Shown piece after piece: positions 16,527 through 25,088 of a DNA stretch of 64,000 bases. Source of the DNA: Kribbella steppae (GTDB lineage Bacteria; Actinomycetota; Actinomycetes; Propionibacteriales; Kribbellaceae); assembly GCF_004342025.1 (NCBI RefSeq), contig NZ_SLWN01000014.1:124001-188000 (forward strand), read 5' to 3'. Made by a program: the position numbers and the translations under genes. The stretch's first letter is position 1, and every line of letters starts with the position of its first letter. Below the pieces are notes generated by a model. The model was not told the origin of the DNA, ran no database searches, and saw only the letters and a list, made by a program, of their open reading frames with translations.

Positions 16527-16925
16527 GTGGCTTTGGGTAGGACATCCCCGCGGGACCTGCCGCTGTTCGCGGATCTGTCCGGACGCGACATCAAGGACAT
16601 CTTCCGCGCCGGCGAGGAGGTCTCGGTGCCGGCCGGCTGGTCGCTGATCCTGGAGCAGACCCCGCCGGACGCGGCGTACCTGATCCTGAGCGGGACGGCG
16701 GCGGTCCGGGTGAAGGGCGAGGAGATCGCCCAGCTCGGTCCGGGTGACATCGCCGGCGAGGTGGCGGTCCGGAAGAACACGTTGCGGACGGCAACGGTGA
16801 CGGCGAAGTCGCGGCTGCAGCTGCTGCACTTCACCCGGGAGAAGTTCGACGACCTGACCAACCGGCTGCCCGCCTTCCGGGACGCGATCGACGCCACCAT
16901 CGCCGAGCGCCGCGGTGGTTCCTGA
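16527..16925 (+). CDS. Cyclic nucleotide-binding domain protein
   Basis: A 132-residue stand-alone cNMP-binding (Crp-type) domain without a DNA-binding part. The phosphate-binding cassette reads GEVAVRKNTLRTATVTA, keeping the Glu and Arg that contact the cyclic phosphate. Start GTG 16527 is preceded by CGGAGG. It overlaps the start of the adenylate cyclase gene by 11 bases, so receptor and cyclase are made together. It could be a soluble cAMP sensor for an unidentified partner. Confidence 0.85.
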   Translation: MALGRTSPRDLPLFADLSGRDIKDIFRAGEEVSVPAGWSLILEQTPPDAAYLILSGTAAVRVKGEEIAQLGPGDIAGEVAVRKNTLRTATVTAKSRLQLLHFTREKFDDLTNRLPAFRDAIDATIAERRGGS

Positions 16926-17910
16926 CTCCTTGGAGCCGGCCGGGTCCGGCGCGGTCGACCTGGCCGGGCTCCAGCGGGACTTCGAGCAGGCGCTGCTCGG
17001 CGGGGAGCGGAAGTTCACCCGGATCCAGGTATCGGAGCGGGCGGGAATCTCGATCGCCCGGGCTGAGCGGATGTGGCACGCACTCGGATTCGCGACGGTG
17101 CCGGACGACGAGATCGCGTTCACGGACGGGGACGTCGAGGCGCTGAGGCTGGTCGCGGCACTGGAGGACGACGGGTTCATCGATCCCGAGCTGGAGTCGT
17201 CGCTGGCCCGCAAGCTCGGCCAGACCCAGTCCCGGCTGGCGTCGTGGCAGTCTGCGATGTTCCTGGAGTTCCTCGGCAACTCGAAGCTGTCCGCCGACGA
17301 GGCGATCGAGGTGGCCGGGGAGTTGCTCCCGGCAATGGAGCGACTGCAGACGTACGTCTGGCGCCGGCACCTGGCCGCCGCGGCCGGCCGTGCGGTGGCG
17401 GGCTCCGACGAGCTCGCCCGCGGCATCCGTGCCGTCGGGTTCGCCGACATCGTCAGCTACACCCGGCTGGCCCGTCGCCTGACCGAGGTCGAGCTCGGCC
17501 AGCTGATCGAGCGGTTCGAGGGCATGGCCGCGGACGTGGTCGCGCTGAACGGCGGCCGGGTGATCAAGTCGATCGGCGACGAGGTCCTGTTCGTCACCGA
17601 CACCGCGGCGCAGGGTGCCGCGGTCGCGCTCGCGCTGCAGGACGCGGTGGCGGTGGCCGGCGACCTGCCCGAGCTGCGCATCGGCCTTTCCTACGGCAAC
17701 ATCCTGATCCGGCTCGGCGACGTGTACGGCGAGGTGGTCAACCTCGCCGCCCGCCTCACTTCGGAGTGCAAACCCGGCCGCGTCCTCGCCGACCGCGAGC
17801 TGGCAGCGGCTTTGGACGGCCACGCCGACTACCGGCTTCGCCGGCTGCGCCGAGTTTCGGTCCGCGGCTACCACCACCTGGTCCCGTACGCGCTCCAACG
17901 TGCGGAGTGA
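16915..17910 (+). CDS. Class III adenylate cyclase with pH-sensor-type regulatory domain
   Basis: A 331-residue soluble cyclase. Residues 10-150 match the regulatory domain of mycobacterial Rv1264 (a pH-controlled cyclase); residues 170-331 are the class III catalytic domain. All six canonical residues are visible: metal ligands D178 (FADIV) and D222 (IGDE), adenine-selecting K218 and D269, and N276 and R280 in VVNLAARL. It should therefore make cAMP. Starts with GTG inside the upstream cNMP-binding gene, giving a paired producer and receptor. Confidence 0.9.
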   Translation: MVPDSLEPAGSGAVDLAGLQRDFEQALLGGERKFTRIQVSERAGISIARAERMWHALGFATVPDDEIAFTDGDVEALRLVAALEDDGFIDPELESSLARKLGQTQSRLASWQSAMFLEFLGNSKLSADEAIEVAGELLPAMERLQTYVWRRHLAAAAGRAVAGSDELARGIRAVGFADIVSYTRLARRLTEVELGQLIERFEGMAADVVALNGGRVIKSIGDEVLFVTDTAAQGAAVALALQDAVAVAGDLPELRIGLSYGNILIRLGDVYGEVVNLAARLTSECKPGRVLADRELAAALDGHADYRLRRLRRVSVRGYHHLVPYALQRAE

Positions 17911-17925
17911 GTCAGAATTGCCCGT

Positions 17926-18645
17926 GTGCGTGAGATTCTGACGACAGCCGAGTTGGCGAGGGTGTGTGCGGGCGATCCGTTGATCGTCTGGGCCGGGCAG
18001 GGTTTCCGCCCCGGAGTCCGCGCCTGGTACGACGGGGATGCGGTCGCCGTCGCCGCGCCGGACCTGTCGAAGCGCGATCGTCTCGCGGTCGTCGGGCCGG
18101 TGGACTCTGTCGCACGGCTCGCGGCTGAGGTCTTCGCCGAGGTGGGTCCCAGCTTTCGCCCGTTCGGCGACGAGCAGCTGATCCGCGACCTCGCCGACCA
18201 CGTCCCGGACCTGGCCTTCTCGGCCGCGTTCGGCTGGATGGACACGGCCGGGCTTCCGGTGGTGACGACCACGGCCGCCTGGCTCGAGAGCGACACCGGG
18301 GTCGAGGCGCTACTCACCGACGCGGCGCCGACGTCGTACGCCTGGCCCGGGCGTTCCGGCGTACGACGCTGGGCTGCAGCGACCGGTGACAGCGGGGAGC
18401 TGCTGAGTGTGGCCGCGGATGCGTGGAGTGCCCCGGAGATCGGCTTCCTGGCCGGTGTCGCCACTCACCCAGTTGCTCGAGGCAAAGGCTTGTCCCGCCA
18501 GGTGTGTGCCTTCGTCACGGCTGAGCTGGTGAAGCACCACGGACGCGTCGGATTGATGGTTGATCGCGACAACGCCGCCGCGATCGCGATCTATCAGCGC
18601 TTGGGCTACACCTATCGTCGCGTTGCCGCGGCGCACTTTCAGTAG
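17926..18645 (+). CDS. GNAT family N-acetyltransferase
   Basis: A 239-residue protein whose C-terminal third is a GNAT fold: the acetyl-CoA loop reads VATHPVARGKGLSRQVCAF (about residues 181-199), followed by LMVDRDNAAAIAIYQRLGYTYR. The first 130 residues are a variable N-terminal domain seen in many actinobacterial GNAT proteins. GTG start 15 bases after the cyclase stop, so it probably belongs to the same transcript. Substrate unknown. Confidence 0.85.
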   Translation: MREILTTAELARVCAGDPLIVWAGQGFRPGVRAWYDGDAVAVAAPDLSKRDRLAVVGPVDSVARLAAEVFAEVGPSFRPFGDEQLIRDLADHVPDLAFSAAFGWMDTAGLPVVTTTAAWLESDTGVEALLTDAAPTSYAWPGRSGVRRWAAATGDSGELLSVAADAWSAPEIGFLAGVATHPVARGKGLSRQVCAFVTAELVKHHGRVGLMVDRDNAAAIAIYQRLGYTYRRVAAAHFQ

Positions 18646-18680
18646 GTGCCGCCGTTCGCGGGCTTCAATTGTTCGTCGGC

Positions 18681-19124
18681 TCAGTCGGGGAGGTCGGCGA
18701 TCCTGGTCGAGACGCGTTCGAGGACGGCGAGTTCCTCGGCGCTGATGTGGTCGATGAACCGGTCGCGGACCGAGTCGAGGTGACCCGGCGCCGCCGCGGC
18801 GAGGACGTCGAAACCGTCGTCGGTGAGGTGGTAGATCGAGCCGCGGGCGTCGTTCGGATCCGCCTCCCGCTCGATCAGGCCACGCGCCTCCATCCGGGCC
18901 GCGTGATGTGACAACCGGCTGCGGGACCACTGCATCTTCTCGGCGAAGTCCTTCAGTCCCCAGCGGCGGCCGGGCTTCTCCGACAACGTGCTGAGCACCT
19001 CGTAGTCGGCGGCGGACAGGCCGAGCTGGTTCAGGTCCCGGGCCAGCCGGGACGGTACGACGGTCAGCAGCCGGCGAACCGCCCGCCAGGCGCGCTCCTC
19101 GTCGGCGTTCAGCCACTTGGTCAC
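18681..19124 (-). CDS. MarR family transcriptional regulator
   Basis: A 147-residue winged-helix regulator with LSAADYEVLSTLSE, the recognition region KMQWSRSRLSHHAARMEARGL and the wing ADPNDARGSIYHLTDDG. It starts with GTG at 19124 and is divergent from the FMN-reductase/GNAT fusion. Two palindromes in the 55-base gap (19141-19156, 19173-19188) are probable operators, so it likely represses itself and its neighbour and responds to a small aromatic or oxidising ligand. Confidence 0.9.
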   Translation of the reverse strand: MTKWLNADEERAWRAVRRLLTVVPSRLARDLNQLGLSAADYEVLSTLSEKPGRRWGLKDFAEKMQWSRSRLSHHAARMEARGLIEREADPNDARGSIYHLTDDGFDVLAAAAPGHLDSVRDRFIDHISAEELAVLERVSTRIADLPD

Positions 19125-19140
19125 GGGGTGATCCTACTGT

Positions 19141-19188
19141 CTTTGACGTGTCAAAGGTATCTGCGGTAGTTTCTTTGACATGTCAACG
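19141..19188. promoter_or_regulatory. Paired MarR-type operators
   Basis: Two similar palindromes, CTTTGACGTGTCAAAG (19141-19156) and CTTTGACATGTCAACG (19173-19188), spaced 32 bases centre to centre, about three helical turns. The second contains the ATG start of the reductase fusion (19180), so binding would block transcription initiation or early elongation of that gene. Confidence 0.7.
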
Positions 19189-20226
19189 AGAATCTTGATG
19201 GTGATCGCCAGTACCCGGCCCGGGCGGCTGGGGCCGGCGGTGGGTGACTGGTTCGTCCGCGCGACGGCTGAGCTCGGCGTCGACCTCGACGTCGCGGATC
19301 TGGCCGAGGTGAATCTGCCGTTCCTGGACGAGCCCGAGCATCCGTCGACCGGGATCTATCAGCACGAACACACCCGGGTGTGGAGCCGGCGGGTGGCGGA
19401 TGCCGATGCGTTCGTCTTCGTCACCAGTGAGTACAACTTCGCGATGCCGGCCACGTTGAAGAACGCGTTCGACTACCTGCATGCCGAGTGGGCTTGGAAG
19501 CCGTGTCTGTTCGTCGGCTACGGGAACACCTCGGCCGGCACCCGGGGTGTGCAGATGGCGCGAGGTGTCGCGGGCTCGCTGCGGATGTTGTCGATCGGGG
19601 GCGACATCTTCCTGCGGATCGCGGACGACATGCGGGACGGCGTGGTGGTCGACTCGGAGCGGTTGAATGGTCGGGCTGCTGCGGCGTTGCGTGAGCTCTG
19701 TCGCGTGGCCGACGTACTGCGACCGCTGTATCGCGACGGGATCTCGGTCGCCCCGGCTGTGCGCGCCGATGCGGCCGAGGTCGCTCCTGCCCTGCCTGCG
19801 GATGTGGCTGAGTTGCTTGTTCTGCAGCGGTGTTGCTGGGTGGACGAGGCGGTCGCCAACGCGCGGCTCGATCTGCCGGCGCTGCTGGAGTCCGAGGGTG
19901 AGGTTCGCGAGAGCCTGCGGACCTGGTCGACGTGGTGTGTGCGATCAGGCGGACGACTGGTCGGCTCGGTGCGCGCCCGGCGTGACGGCGACATCTGGGA
20001 GATCGGCCGATTGATGGTCGCGCCGGACCATCGCCGTACCGGACTCGGCCGTCGCCTGCTCGCGTTCGCCGAGGCCCAGGCGCCGGACAGTGTCGAGGTC
20101 GCCACGTTGTTCACCGGGGAACGCAGCGACCGCAACATCCTGCTTTACCAGAAGTCCGGCTACGCGCTCACCGGTGGGACGGCCCCGGCCGGAGCCGTCC
20201 GCCTCACCAAGCCGCTCGCAGCCTAA
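19180..20226 (+). CDS. NADPH-dependent FMN reductase fused to GNAT acetyltransferase
   Basis: A 348-residue two-domain protein. Residues 1-185 are a flavodoxin-like NADPH-dependent FMN reductase (ASTRPGRLGPAVGDW; SEYNFAMPATLKNAFDYLHAEW). Residues 200-348 are a GNAT domain with LMVAPDHRRTGLGRRLLAFAE at about 287-307 and NILLYQKSGYALTG. The frame is continuous with no sign of a sequencing join. It is divergent from the MarR gene and its ATG lies in an operator. The fusion suggests that one redox-active compound is reduced and acetylated, a reasonable but untested detoxification scheme. Confidence 0.85.
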   Translation: MSTRILMVIASTRPGRLGPAVGDWFVRATAELGVDLDVADLAEVNLPFLDEPEHPSTGIYQHEHTRVWSRRVADADAFVFVTSEYNFAMPATLKNAFDYLHAEWAWKPCLFVGYGNTSAGTRGVQMARGVAGSLRMLSIGGDIFLRIADDMRDGVVVDSERLNGRAAAALRELCRVADVLRPLYRDGISVAPAVRADAAEVAPALPADVAELLVLQRCCWVDEAVANARLDLPALLESEGEVRESLRTWSTWCVRSGGRLVGSVRARRDGDIWEIGRLMVAPDHRRTGLGRRLLAFAEAQAPDSVEVATLFTGERSDRNILLYQKSGYALTGGTAPAGAVRLTKPLAA

Positions 20227-21446
20227 CGGGTGGGCTGAACGGTCAGCGTGACGCTGGCGCGCGGGGTTGTGCTCGCCGCCGGAGTACTCGCCCCCGGAGT
20301 GCTCGTCGGCGTCTCCGTGGGCGTGGCGGTCGGGGTTATCGTGCTGGCCGGCGCCGGCGGTGGGACGAAGGAAGCCTTGTCGGAGTCCTTGCAGTTCTCC
20401 TCGCCGACGGTGCCGGACTCGTCCGGTGTCAGGATCCTGTGCGGGAAGACGTTGCTGGTTGTGCTGGGATCGACCCGGCCGTTCTGCGTGTCGCAGTCCT
20501 CCCGCGGCAGGGCGATCGGGTTGCCGTCCTGGTCGTACAGCCGCACGCTGACTTGCTTGCCCTCAGCATCGAACGGGTAGATGTTGCCGATCGTCATACC
20601 GTTCAGGACGAGACCGTCCGGGTTGTACGACGCCGGGTTGCTGCTGTAGTTGTCGTAGTTGTTCAGGAACCCGAACGACGCTCCCATGTACGCGGCGGCA
20701 AGGAACGCTGGTACGGCGACAGCCGCGACCAGGTTCAGCGGTACGACGTACCAGAGCCAGCGCGGGTCCTGCTGGGTCCGGCGGCCGATCCAGACAGACA
20801 CCGCGGCACCGGCGAGCGCGCCGACCACCGTGACCGCCCCGGCGCCGAAGAGCGCGAAGAAGCCTCCGCCGCCGATGGCGCCGCGGGCGACCCACCAGAC
20901 CGGCTGCCCGATGGTGACCAGTTCGCGGCGGACGTTCGGCGGGATCTGGTCGATCAGGTCGCGGATGGCGGCGGCGCCACGCTGGCCGCGCGGGGTCTCG
21001 AGGACGATCCGCGGATCGTTGCCGCGCAGTGCGCGGACGCCGAGGTGCGCCGCGCCGAACAGCGCCGCGAACCCGACGACGCCGAAGAACAGGGTCTCCT
21101 CGTGCGACCAGGCGAAGATGCCGATGGCAATGAAGAACGGGCCGACGGTCGACGCGATCAGTCCCCAGCGCAGCGCCTTGCGGCCGGCGTCGCGGTCCGC
21201 GACCGGCTGCGTGCGGGGTGGGTAGCCGGCTGCGGTCCGCAGCTCGTCGGCGTACTCCCGCGGCGTGCCGAGGCGCTCCTGCAGGGCCGCGGTGGTGGGC
21301 TCCGCCTCGAACTCGGCCGCCACCTCGGTGAGGTGACCGCTGACGTCCTCGAGCACATCCTCCAGCTCACCCGGCGGCAGGTCGCTCAGCTCGGCCCGCA
21401 CCTGGGCCAGGTAGATCGCGACCGCTCCGGTCAGGGTGCTGTTCAC
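20223..21446 (-). CDS. HAAS-domain multi-pass membrane protein
   Basis: A 407-residue protein: residues 1-75 form the cytoplasmic HAAS domain (LAQVRAELSDLPPGELEDVLEDV, RLGTPREYADELRTAAGYP), followed by about five membrane segments and a Thr/Pro-rich external tail. HAAS proteins are regularly coupled to PadR regulators, as here: the PadR gene overlaps its start by four bases (21443-21446). Its job is probably membrane-based sensing or control of PadR output. The 3' end overlaps the convergent reductase fusion by four bases. Confidence 0.82.
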   Translation of the reverse strand: MNSTLTGAVAIYLAQVRAELSDLPPGELEDVLEDVSGHLTEVAAEFEAEPTTAALQERLGTPREYADELRTAAGYPPRTQPVADRDAGRKALRWGLIASTVGPFFIAIGIFAWSHEETLFFGVVGFAALFGAAHLGVRALRGNDPRIVLETPRGQRGAAAIRDLIDQIPPNVRRELVTIGQPVWWVARGAIGGGGFFALFGAGAVTVVGALAGAAVSVWIGRRTQQDPRWLWYVVPLNLVAAVAVPAFLAAAYMGASFGFLNNYDNYSSNPASYNPDGLVLNGMTIGNIYPFDAEGKQVSVRLYDQDGNPIALPREDCDTQNGRVDPSTTSNVFPHRILTPDESGTVGEENCKDSDKASFVPPPAPASTITPTATPTETPTSTPGASTPAASTTPRASVTLTVQPTR

Positions 21447-21772
21447 GCGGCCTCCTTCTCCAGCAGCAGCACCGACATCGTGTCGGCGAAGTGATTCCAG
21501 GTCTTGGTCGACTGGGCAAGCAGATCCCGGCCGGTCTTGTTCAGCCCGTAGTACTTGCGATGCGGGCCCTCCTCACTCGGCTGCACGTACGACGTCAGCG
21601 CACCGGCCGCGAACAGCCGCCGCAACGTCCCGTAGACCGAAGCGTCCGCGACATCCTCGAGCCCGGCGGCGCGCAGTCGCCGCAGGACGTCGTACCCGTA
21701 GCCGTCGGCGTCCCGCAGCACGGCGAGCACCGCCAGATCCAGTACACCCTTGAGCAACTGGCTCGTGTCCAT
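21443..21772 (-). CDS. PadR family transcriptional regulator
   Basis: A 109-residue PadR protein: LLKGVLDLAVLAVLRDADGYGYDVLRRL, DVADASVYGTLRRLFAAG and GPHRKYYGLNKTGRDLL are the family winged-helix segments. The ATG at 21772 has GAGGAGG six bases upstream; the longer frame upstream has no such site. It is the first gene of an operon with the HAAS membrane protein. A palindrome GGAGTACTCC at 21854-21863 lies in the promoter region and may be its own operator. Confidence 0.92.
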   Translation of the reverse strand: MDTSQLLKGVLDLAVLAVLRDADGYGYDVLRRLRAAGLEDVADASVYGTLRRLFAAGALTSYVQPSEEGPHRKYYGLNKTGRDLLAQSTKTWNHFADTMSVLLLEKEAA

Positions 21773-21942
21773 AACGCCTCCTCGGTGCACCGGGAGGCTG
21801 GACCCCTCAGACCACCCTCCCGGTGCTCTACCGACCACACTACTACACACTGCGGAGTACTCCACAACACAGCACCTGCCCCAGCGGAGCTGATGTCGTC
21901 GCCCCGCGTCTGTGCCGTGCTGCCCGCTGTCCACTGTGTCCT

Positions 21943-21974
21943 CGTTCGAAGACATTTGCGATTGTCTTCGAACG
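21943..21974. repeat. Perfect 12-base inverted repeat at the edge of a hipA fragment
   Basis: Arms CGTTCGAAGACA (21943-21954) and TGTCTTCGAACG (21963-21974) with an 8-base spacer; a third partial copy ACGAAGACA follows at 21972-21980. It lies directly before the first recognisable HipA codon. It could be a former hipBA operator or a scar of the event that removed the 5' half of hipA. Confidence 0.6.
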
Positions 21975-21980
21975 AAGACA

Positions 21981-22592
21981 GTGGCAGAAATCGAGCGGTT
22001 CGACCGGGTGGTCGGCCAGGACGGGATCAGTCGCATCCATCAGGAGGACTTCTGCCAGGCGCTCGGGCGGTTGCCAGAGGCGAAGTACGAGAGCCGGGGC
22101 GGACCGAGGCTGACAGATATGGTCGGGCTGGTTCGCCGGCAGTCGACGATGCCGGCCGATGATCTGCTGGCGCTTGCCGACTTCGCCATCGTCAATCTCG
22201 TGGCGGGGGCGCCGGATGGGCATTCGAAGAACATCTCGTTGCTGCTAGCCCCGGACGGCAACCGGTGGGTGGCTCCGCTGTACGACCTGGCCACGGGGCT
22301 GGCGTATGACGGCGCGACGGTCGATCGTCGGGTCGCGCTGTCGATCGGTGGCGAGCGGATCGTCGGCCAGATCAGACGCAAGCAGTGGGACAAGGCTGCC
22401 GCCCTTCTTGGCTTGCCGGCCGACCGCCTGGTCGATCGCGTTCGAACCCTCGCCGGTCAATACCCCGACGCCTTCGAGAAGGCATTGTCGGCAGTCGCCG
22501 ACGTGCCGGGTGCCGAGGAGGTCGCAGCTCGCACCGTCCCGGAACTCCGCAGGCACTGCCTGAGCCTGCTGCAGCGCCTGCGGGAAGGCTGA
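21981..22592 (+). pseudogene. hipA toxin kinase, C-terminal fragment
   Basis: About 204 codons matching only the C-terminal part of HipA-type Ser/Thr kinases: EIERFDRVVGQDGISRIHQEDFCQALG, then NLVAGAPDGHSKNISLL (the catalytic-loop region) and PLYDLATGLAY (metal-binding Asp). A full HipA is about 400 residues or more; the N-terminal lobe and ATP loop are absent and no hipB gene is nearby. The frame remains open through the fragment, so loss of the 5' half may be recent. The frame extends upstream to 21912 but that part is not HipA-like. Confidence 0.78.
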
Positions 22593-22651
22593 TCGACAGG
22601 TCAGCAATTTCGATCAAGTACGGGTGGGCTGGGAGCGGGCACAGTGGGGGT

Positions 22652-23575
22652 ATGGCGGATGTGTTCGAGGAGTTTGTGGCGGTGGTGGCTGAGGGGTTGG
22701 CAGCGGACGAGTTGGTCGGTGGGGTCGACCTGGCTGGGCGGGTGCATCTGTCGCGGTTCCACTTTGATCGGGTGATCGGGGCGGTGGCGGGCGAATCGCC
22801 GTACGCGTTCCGGCGGCGGGTGCTGCTGGAGCGGGCGGCGTTCCGGCTGCTGGCCGAGGACTCGCCGGTGCTCGATGTCGCAGTTGAGGCGGGCTACGGG
22901 TCGCATGAAGCGTTCACGCGCGCGTTCGTGCGGGCCTATGGGATGTCGCCGCGAGTATGGCGGCGGGAGTCGTCGCGGGTGTTCTTCCTGTCGGCTCCGA
23001 GCGGGGTTCATTTTCAACCACCGGCGGGCTTGCGCCTGCCGGCGAGGAAAGAGGTGAGAGGGATGGATGTCCTGGTCAGAATGGTTGAGCATCACGTCTG
23101 GCTGACCGGCGAGATGATCGAACGCGGCGCCCGCCTGGACGCGGCGGCGCTGGACCGGCCGATCGAGCTGTCGGTGGAGGGGATCGACGACGACATCTCG
23201 ATCCGCTACCTGCTGGATCGTTTGGTCTGGCAAGAAGAGATGTGGCTGGCGTCCGTGGAAGACCGCCCGTTCCAGGTGCCCGAGTGCGGAATCCAGGTGG
23301 TCACCCCGATCCCCGAGCTCCGCGAACGTCACGCGATCGCCGGCTCTCGTTTCGTTGCCCTGGTCAACCAGTTGAACGACGAGGGCCGCTTCGACGAGTC
23401 CTTCGTCGACACCACCTGCGAACCGCCCCGCGTCTTCGCGTACGGCGGTATGGTCGCCCACGTCCTCACCTTCGCCGCCCACCGAAGGTCGCTGCTCATC
23501 GGCGCCTTCTACACCGCCGGTATCACCGACCTAGGTTTCGGCGACCCCATGCACTACGTAGCCGAAGGCAAGTAA
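22652..23575 (+). CDS. AraC-type HTH domain fused to DinB-like domain
   Basis: A 307-residue fusion. Residues 1-110 are an AraC/XylS-type double helix-turn-helix (VHLSRFHFDRVIGAVAGESP; VLDVAVEAGYGSHEAFTRAF). Residues 135-307 resemble a DinB/YfiT-like four-helix domain (MVEHHVWLTGEMIERGARL, MVAHVLTFAAHRRSLLIGA) with His residues placed to bind metal. ATG 22652 lies just before the HTH; an upstream extension to 22385 is out of character and overlaps the hipA remnant. Function likely regulatory with a thiol or small-molecule sensing domain. Confidence 0.83.
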   Translation: MADVFEEFVAVVAEGLAADELVGGVDLAGRVHLSRFHFDRVIGAVAGESPYAFRRRVLLERAAFRLLAEDSPVLDVAVEAGYGSHEAFTRAFVRAYGMSPRVWRRESSRVFFLSAPSGVHFQPPAGLRLPARKEVRGMDVLVRMVEHHVWLTGEMIERGARLDAAALDRPIELSVEGIDDDISIRYLLDRLVWQEEMWLASVEDRPFQVPECGIQVVTPIPELRERHAIAGSRFVALVNQLNDEGRFDESFVDTTCEPPRVFAYGGMVAHVLTFAAHRRSLLIGAFYTAGITDLGFGDPMHYVAEGK

Positions 23576-23762
23576 CTCGCTTCTCCGTCGCCCGCTTGTT
23601 GACGATGCCTCTGAACGGGCGAGCATGGGACACTCGGGCACATGCCAGAGGCGTCGGAACAGCAGCTGGTAGCCGCCCTCATTGACACCCTGGATCTCGC
23701 GCGCGGATGGATGACCTCGTCTCCGCAGTCGCCGTCGGCTGTGCGTACACGCTGTCCTCGAC
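23576..23762. other. Non-coding or decayed interval
   Basis: No convincing gene on either strand. Short open frames here have no ribosome site or recognisable domain and change character along their length. It lies beside the truncated SDR and probably includes the place where that gene's 3' end was lost. Confidence 0.4.
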
Positions 23763-24146
23763 CTACCCACTCAACGAATCACTGGACAACCCAGTCCTCA
23801 GGTCTGGCGCTGCGCCACCCGCCAGCAACACGACGCCGTTCGTCATCAGGCCGGCGGCGATGCGGAGCGCCTCGATCTGACCGAACAGCTTGCCGCCGAA
23901 ATCCGCCTGCAGTTGCGCAGGTGTCAGCTCCGCCAGCGGTCGTAACGGCGTACCAGGGCCGAGGCAGATCACGACGTCAAAGGGCGCCAAGGTGCCTAGG
24001 GCAACTTCCGGGGAGTCCGGCTTGCTCAGGTCCACAGCAGGCTCGGACGACCGTGACACTCCGACAATCTGATGCCCGTCTGCTGTCAGCACTTCACTGA
24101 CCGCGCTCCCCAAGGTGCCGGCGCCACCGATGATGACGATCCGCAT
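23763..24146 (-). pseudogene. Short-chain dehydrogenase, 3'-truncated
   Basis: A 127-residue frame with an intact NAD(P)-binding start MRIVIIGGAGTLGSAV, an acidic/Ser stretch VGVSRSSEPAVDL and NxxG-region equivalents (VVICLGPGTPLRPLAEL). It matches the first two thirds of small NAD(P)-binding SDR proteins of about 200 residues and then stops in unrelated residues after VVLLAGGAA. The active-site and C-terminal part are missing, so it is probably a remnant, though a short folded product cannot be excluded. Confidence 0.65.
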
Positions 24147-24435
24147 CCTTCATGCCTACACGGGTGGATGATGTAACGCTGGGAGCATGCGTTGTCGCAA
24201 CCGCAGGACACACCTGGCCATCCCTTTACAGGATGGGTATCCGGGCGTTTGCTGAACTCAGAGCCGTCGGCTGATGTCCGCTGCGGCGATCGATCATCAG
24301 GGGAAGATGCCACTGGCATCAACGCGGCAGAGTCGCCTGGTCGCGCTCTGCTCGGGAGGGACCCGCGCTGCCGGACATTCGGTGTGTGACCGGATGCGTT
24401 CCGCCGCCGGGACAGCACTTGAACGGAGGGGACCA

Positions 24436-24984
24436 ATGCGCAGGTTCGCACTGGTAGTCGGAATTGTCGCTGCGCTCGGGCTGGGCGCCATGCCGTCGGC
24501 GGTCGCCGCAAATCCTGTCGTCAATCACTTCACCTTCACGGAGTCGTTCACCGACGGTGACTTCTGCGGCACCGGTCAGGCGGTGGAAACCACAATCTCC
24601 GTGAAGGGAACGGAGTTCCTGGCCCCCAACCAGCCGGTTGACTCCCGCAACGTCACCCAGGCCAACGTCGTCTACACGAACCCGCAGAACGAAGCCACCG
24701 TCCTCCGGCGCGCCGCCGGGCTGGTCTCCGACACCCTCATCTCCGGCGACCCGGACGGTGTGCACACGGTCGAGACCACCGTCCGTGGGCTGACCGGGTC
24801 CCTTCGCACGGCCGATGGTCTCGTGCTGCTGGGCGCTGGCTACCTCGTCCTGCACGAGACCTTCGACGGCGAAGAGTTCGTCAGCCGCGAGATCGTCATC
24901 AACAAGGGACCGCATCCCAACGCCGAGAGCGACCTCGCCCTGTTCTGCGACGTCACCACGGACGCATTGGGGCTGACCAACTGA
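24436..24984 (+). CDS. Secreted protein of unknown function
   Basis: A 182-residue protein with a clear Sec signal peptide (MRRFALVVGIVAALGLGAM, cleavage after SAVAA near residue 25). The mature part is predicted all-beta with FTFTESFTDGDFCGTG and a second Cys near the C-terminus (ALFCDVTTD), so one disulfide is possible. GGAGGG lies before the ATG. Similar exported proteins are common in actinomycetes but have no known role. The 289 bases before it hold no gene that can be supported. Confidence 0.75.
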   Translation: MRRFALVVGIVAALGLGAMPSAVAANPVVNHFTFTESFTDGDFCGTGQAVETTISVKGTEFLAPNQPVDSRNVTQANVVYTNPQNEATVLRRAAGLVSDTLISGDPDGVHTVETTVRGLTGSLRTADGLVLLGAGYLVLHETFDGEEFVSREIVINKGPHPNAESDLALFCDVTTDALGLTN

Positions 24985-25088
24985 CACTGACTCCAACCAC
25001 GCTCCGGGCCAACCTCCTCGACCTCATCGCCTGCGGCCGCCAAGAAACCTGGGCGATAGGAATACAGGGGTCGGGGGACACTCTCTTC

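Noticed and set aside
23642..23881. Possible small genes after the AraC-DinB gene
   Set aside because: No ribosome site, no domain, and frames change character; best seen as decayed sequence beside the truncated SDR.
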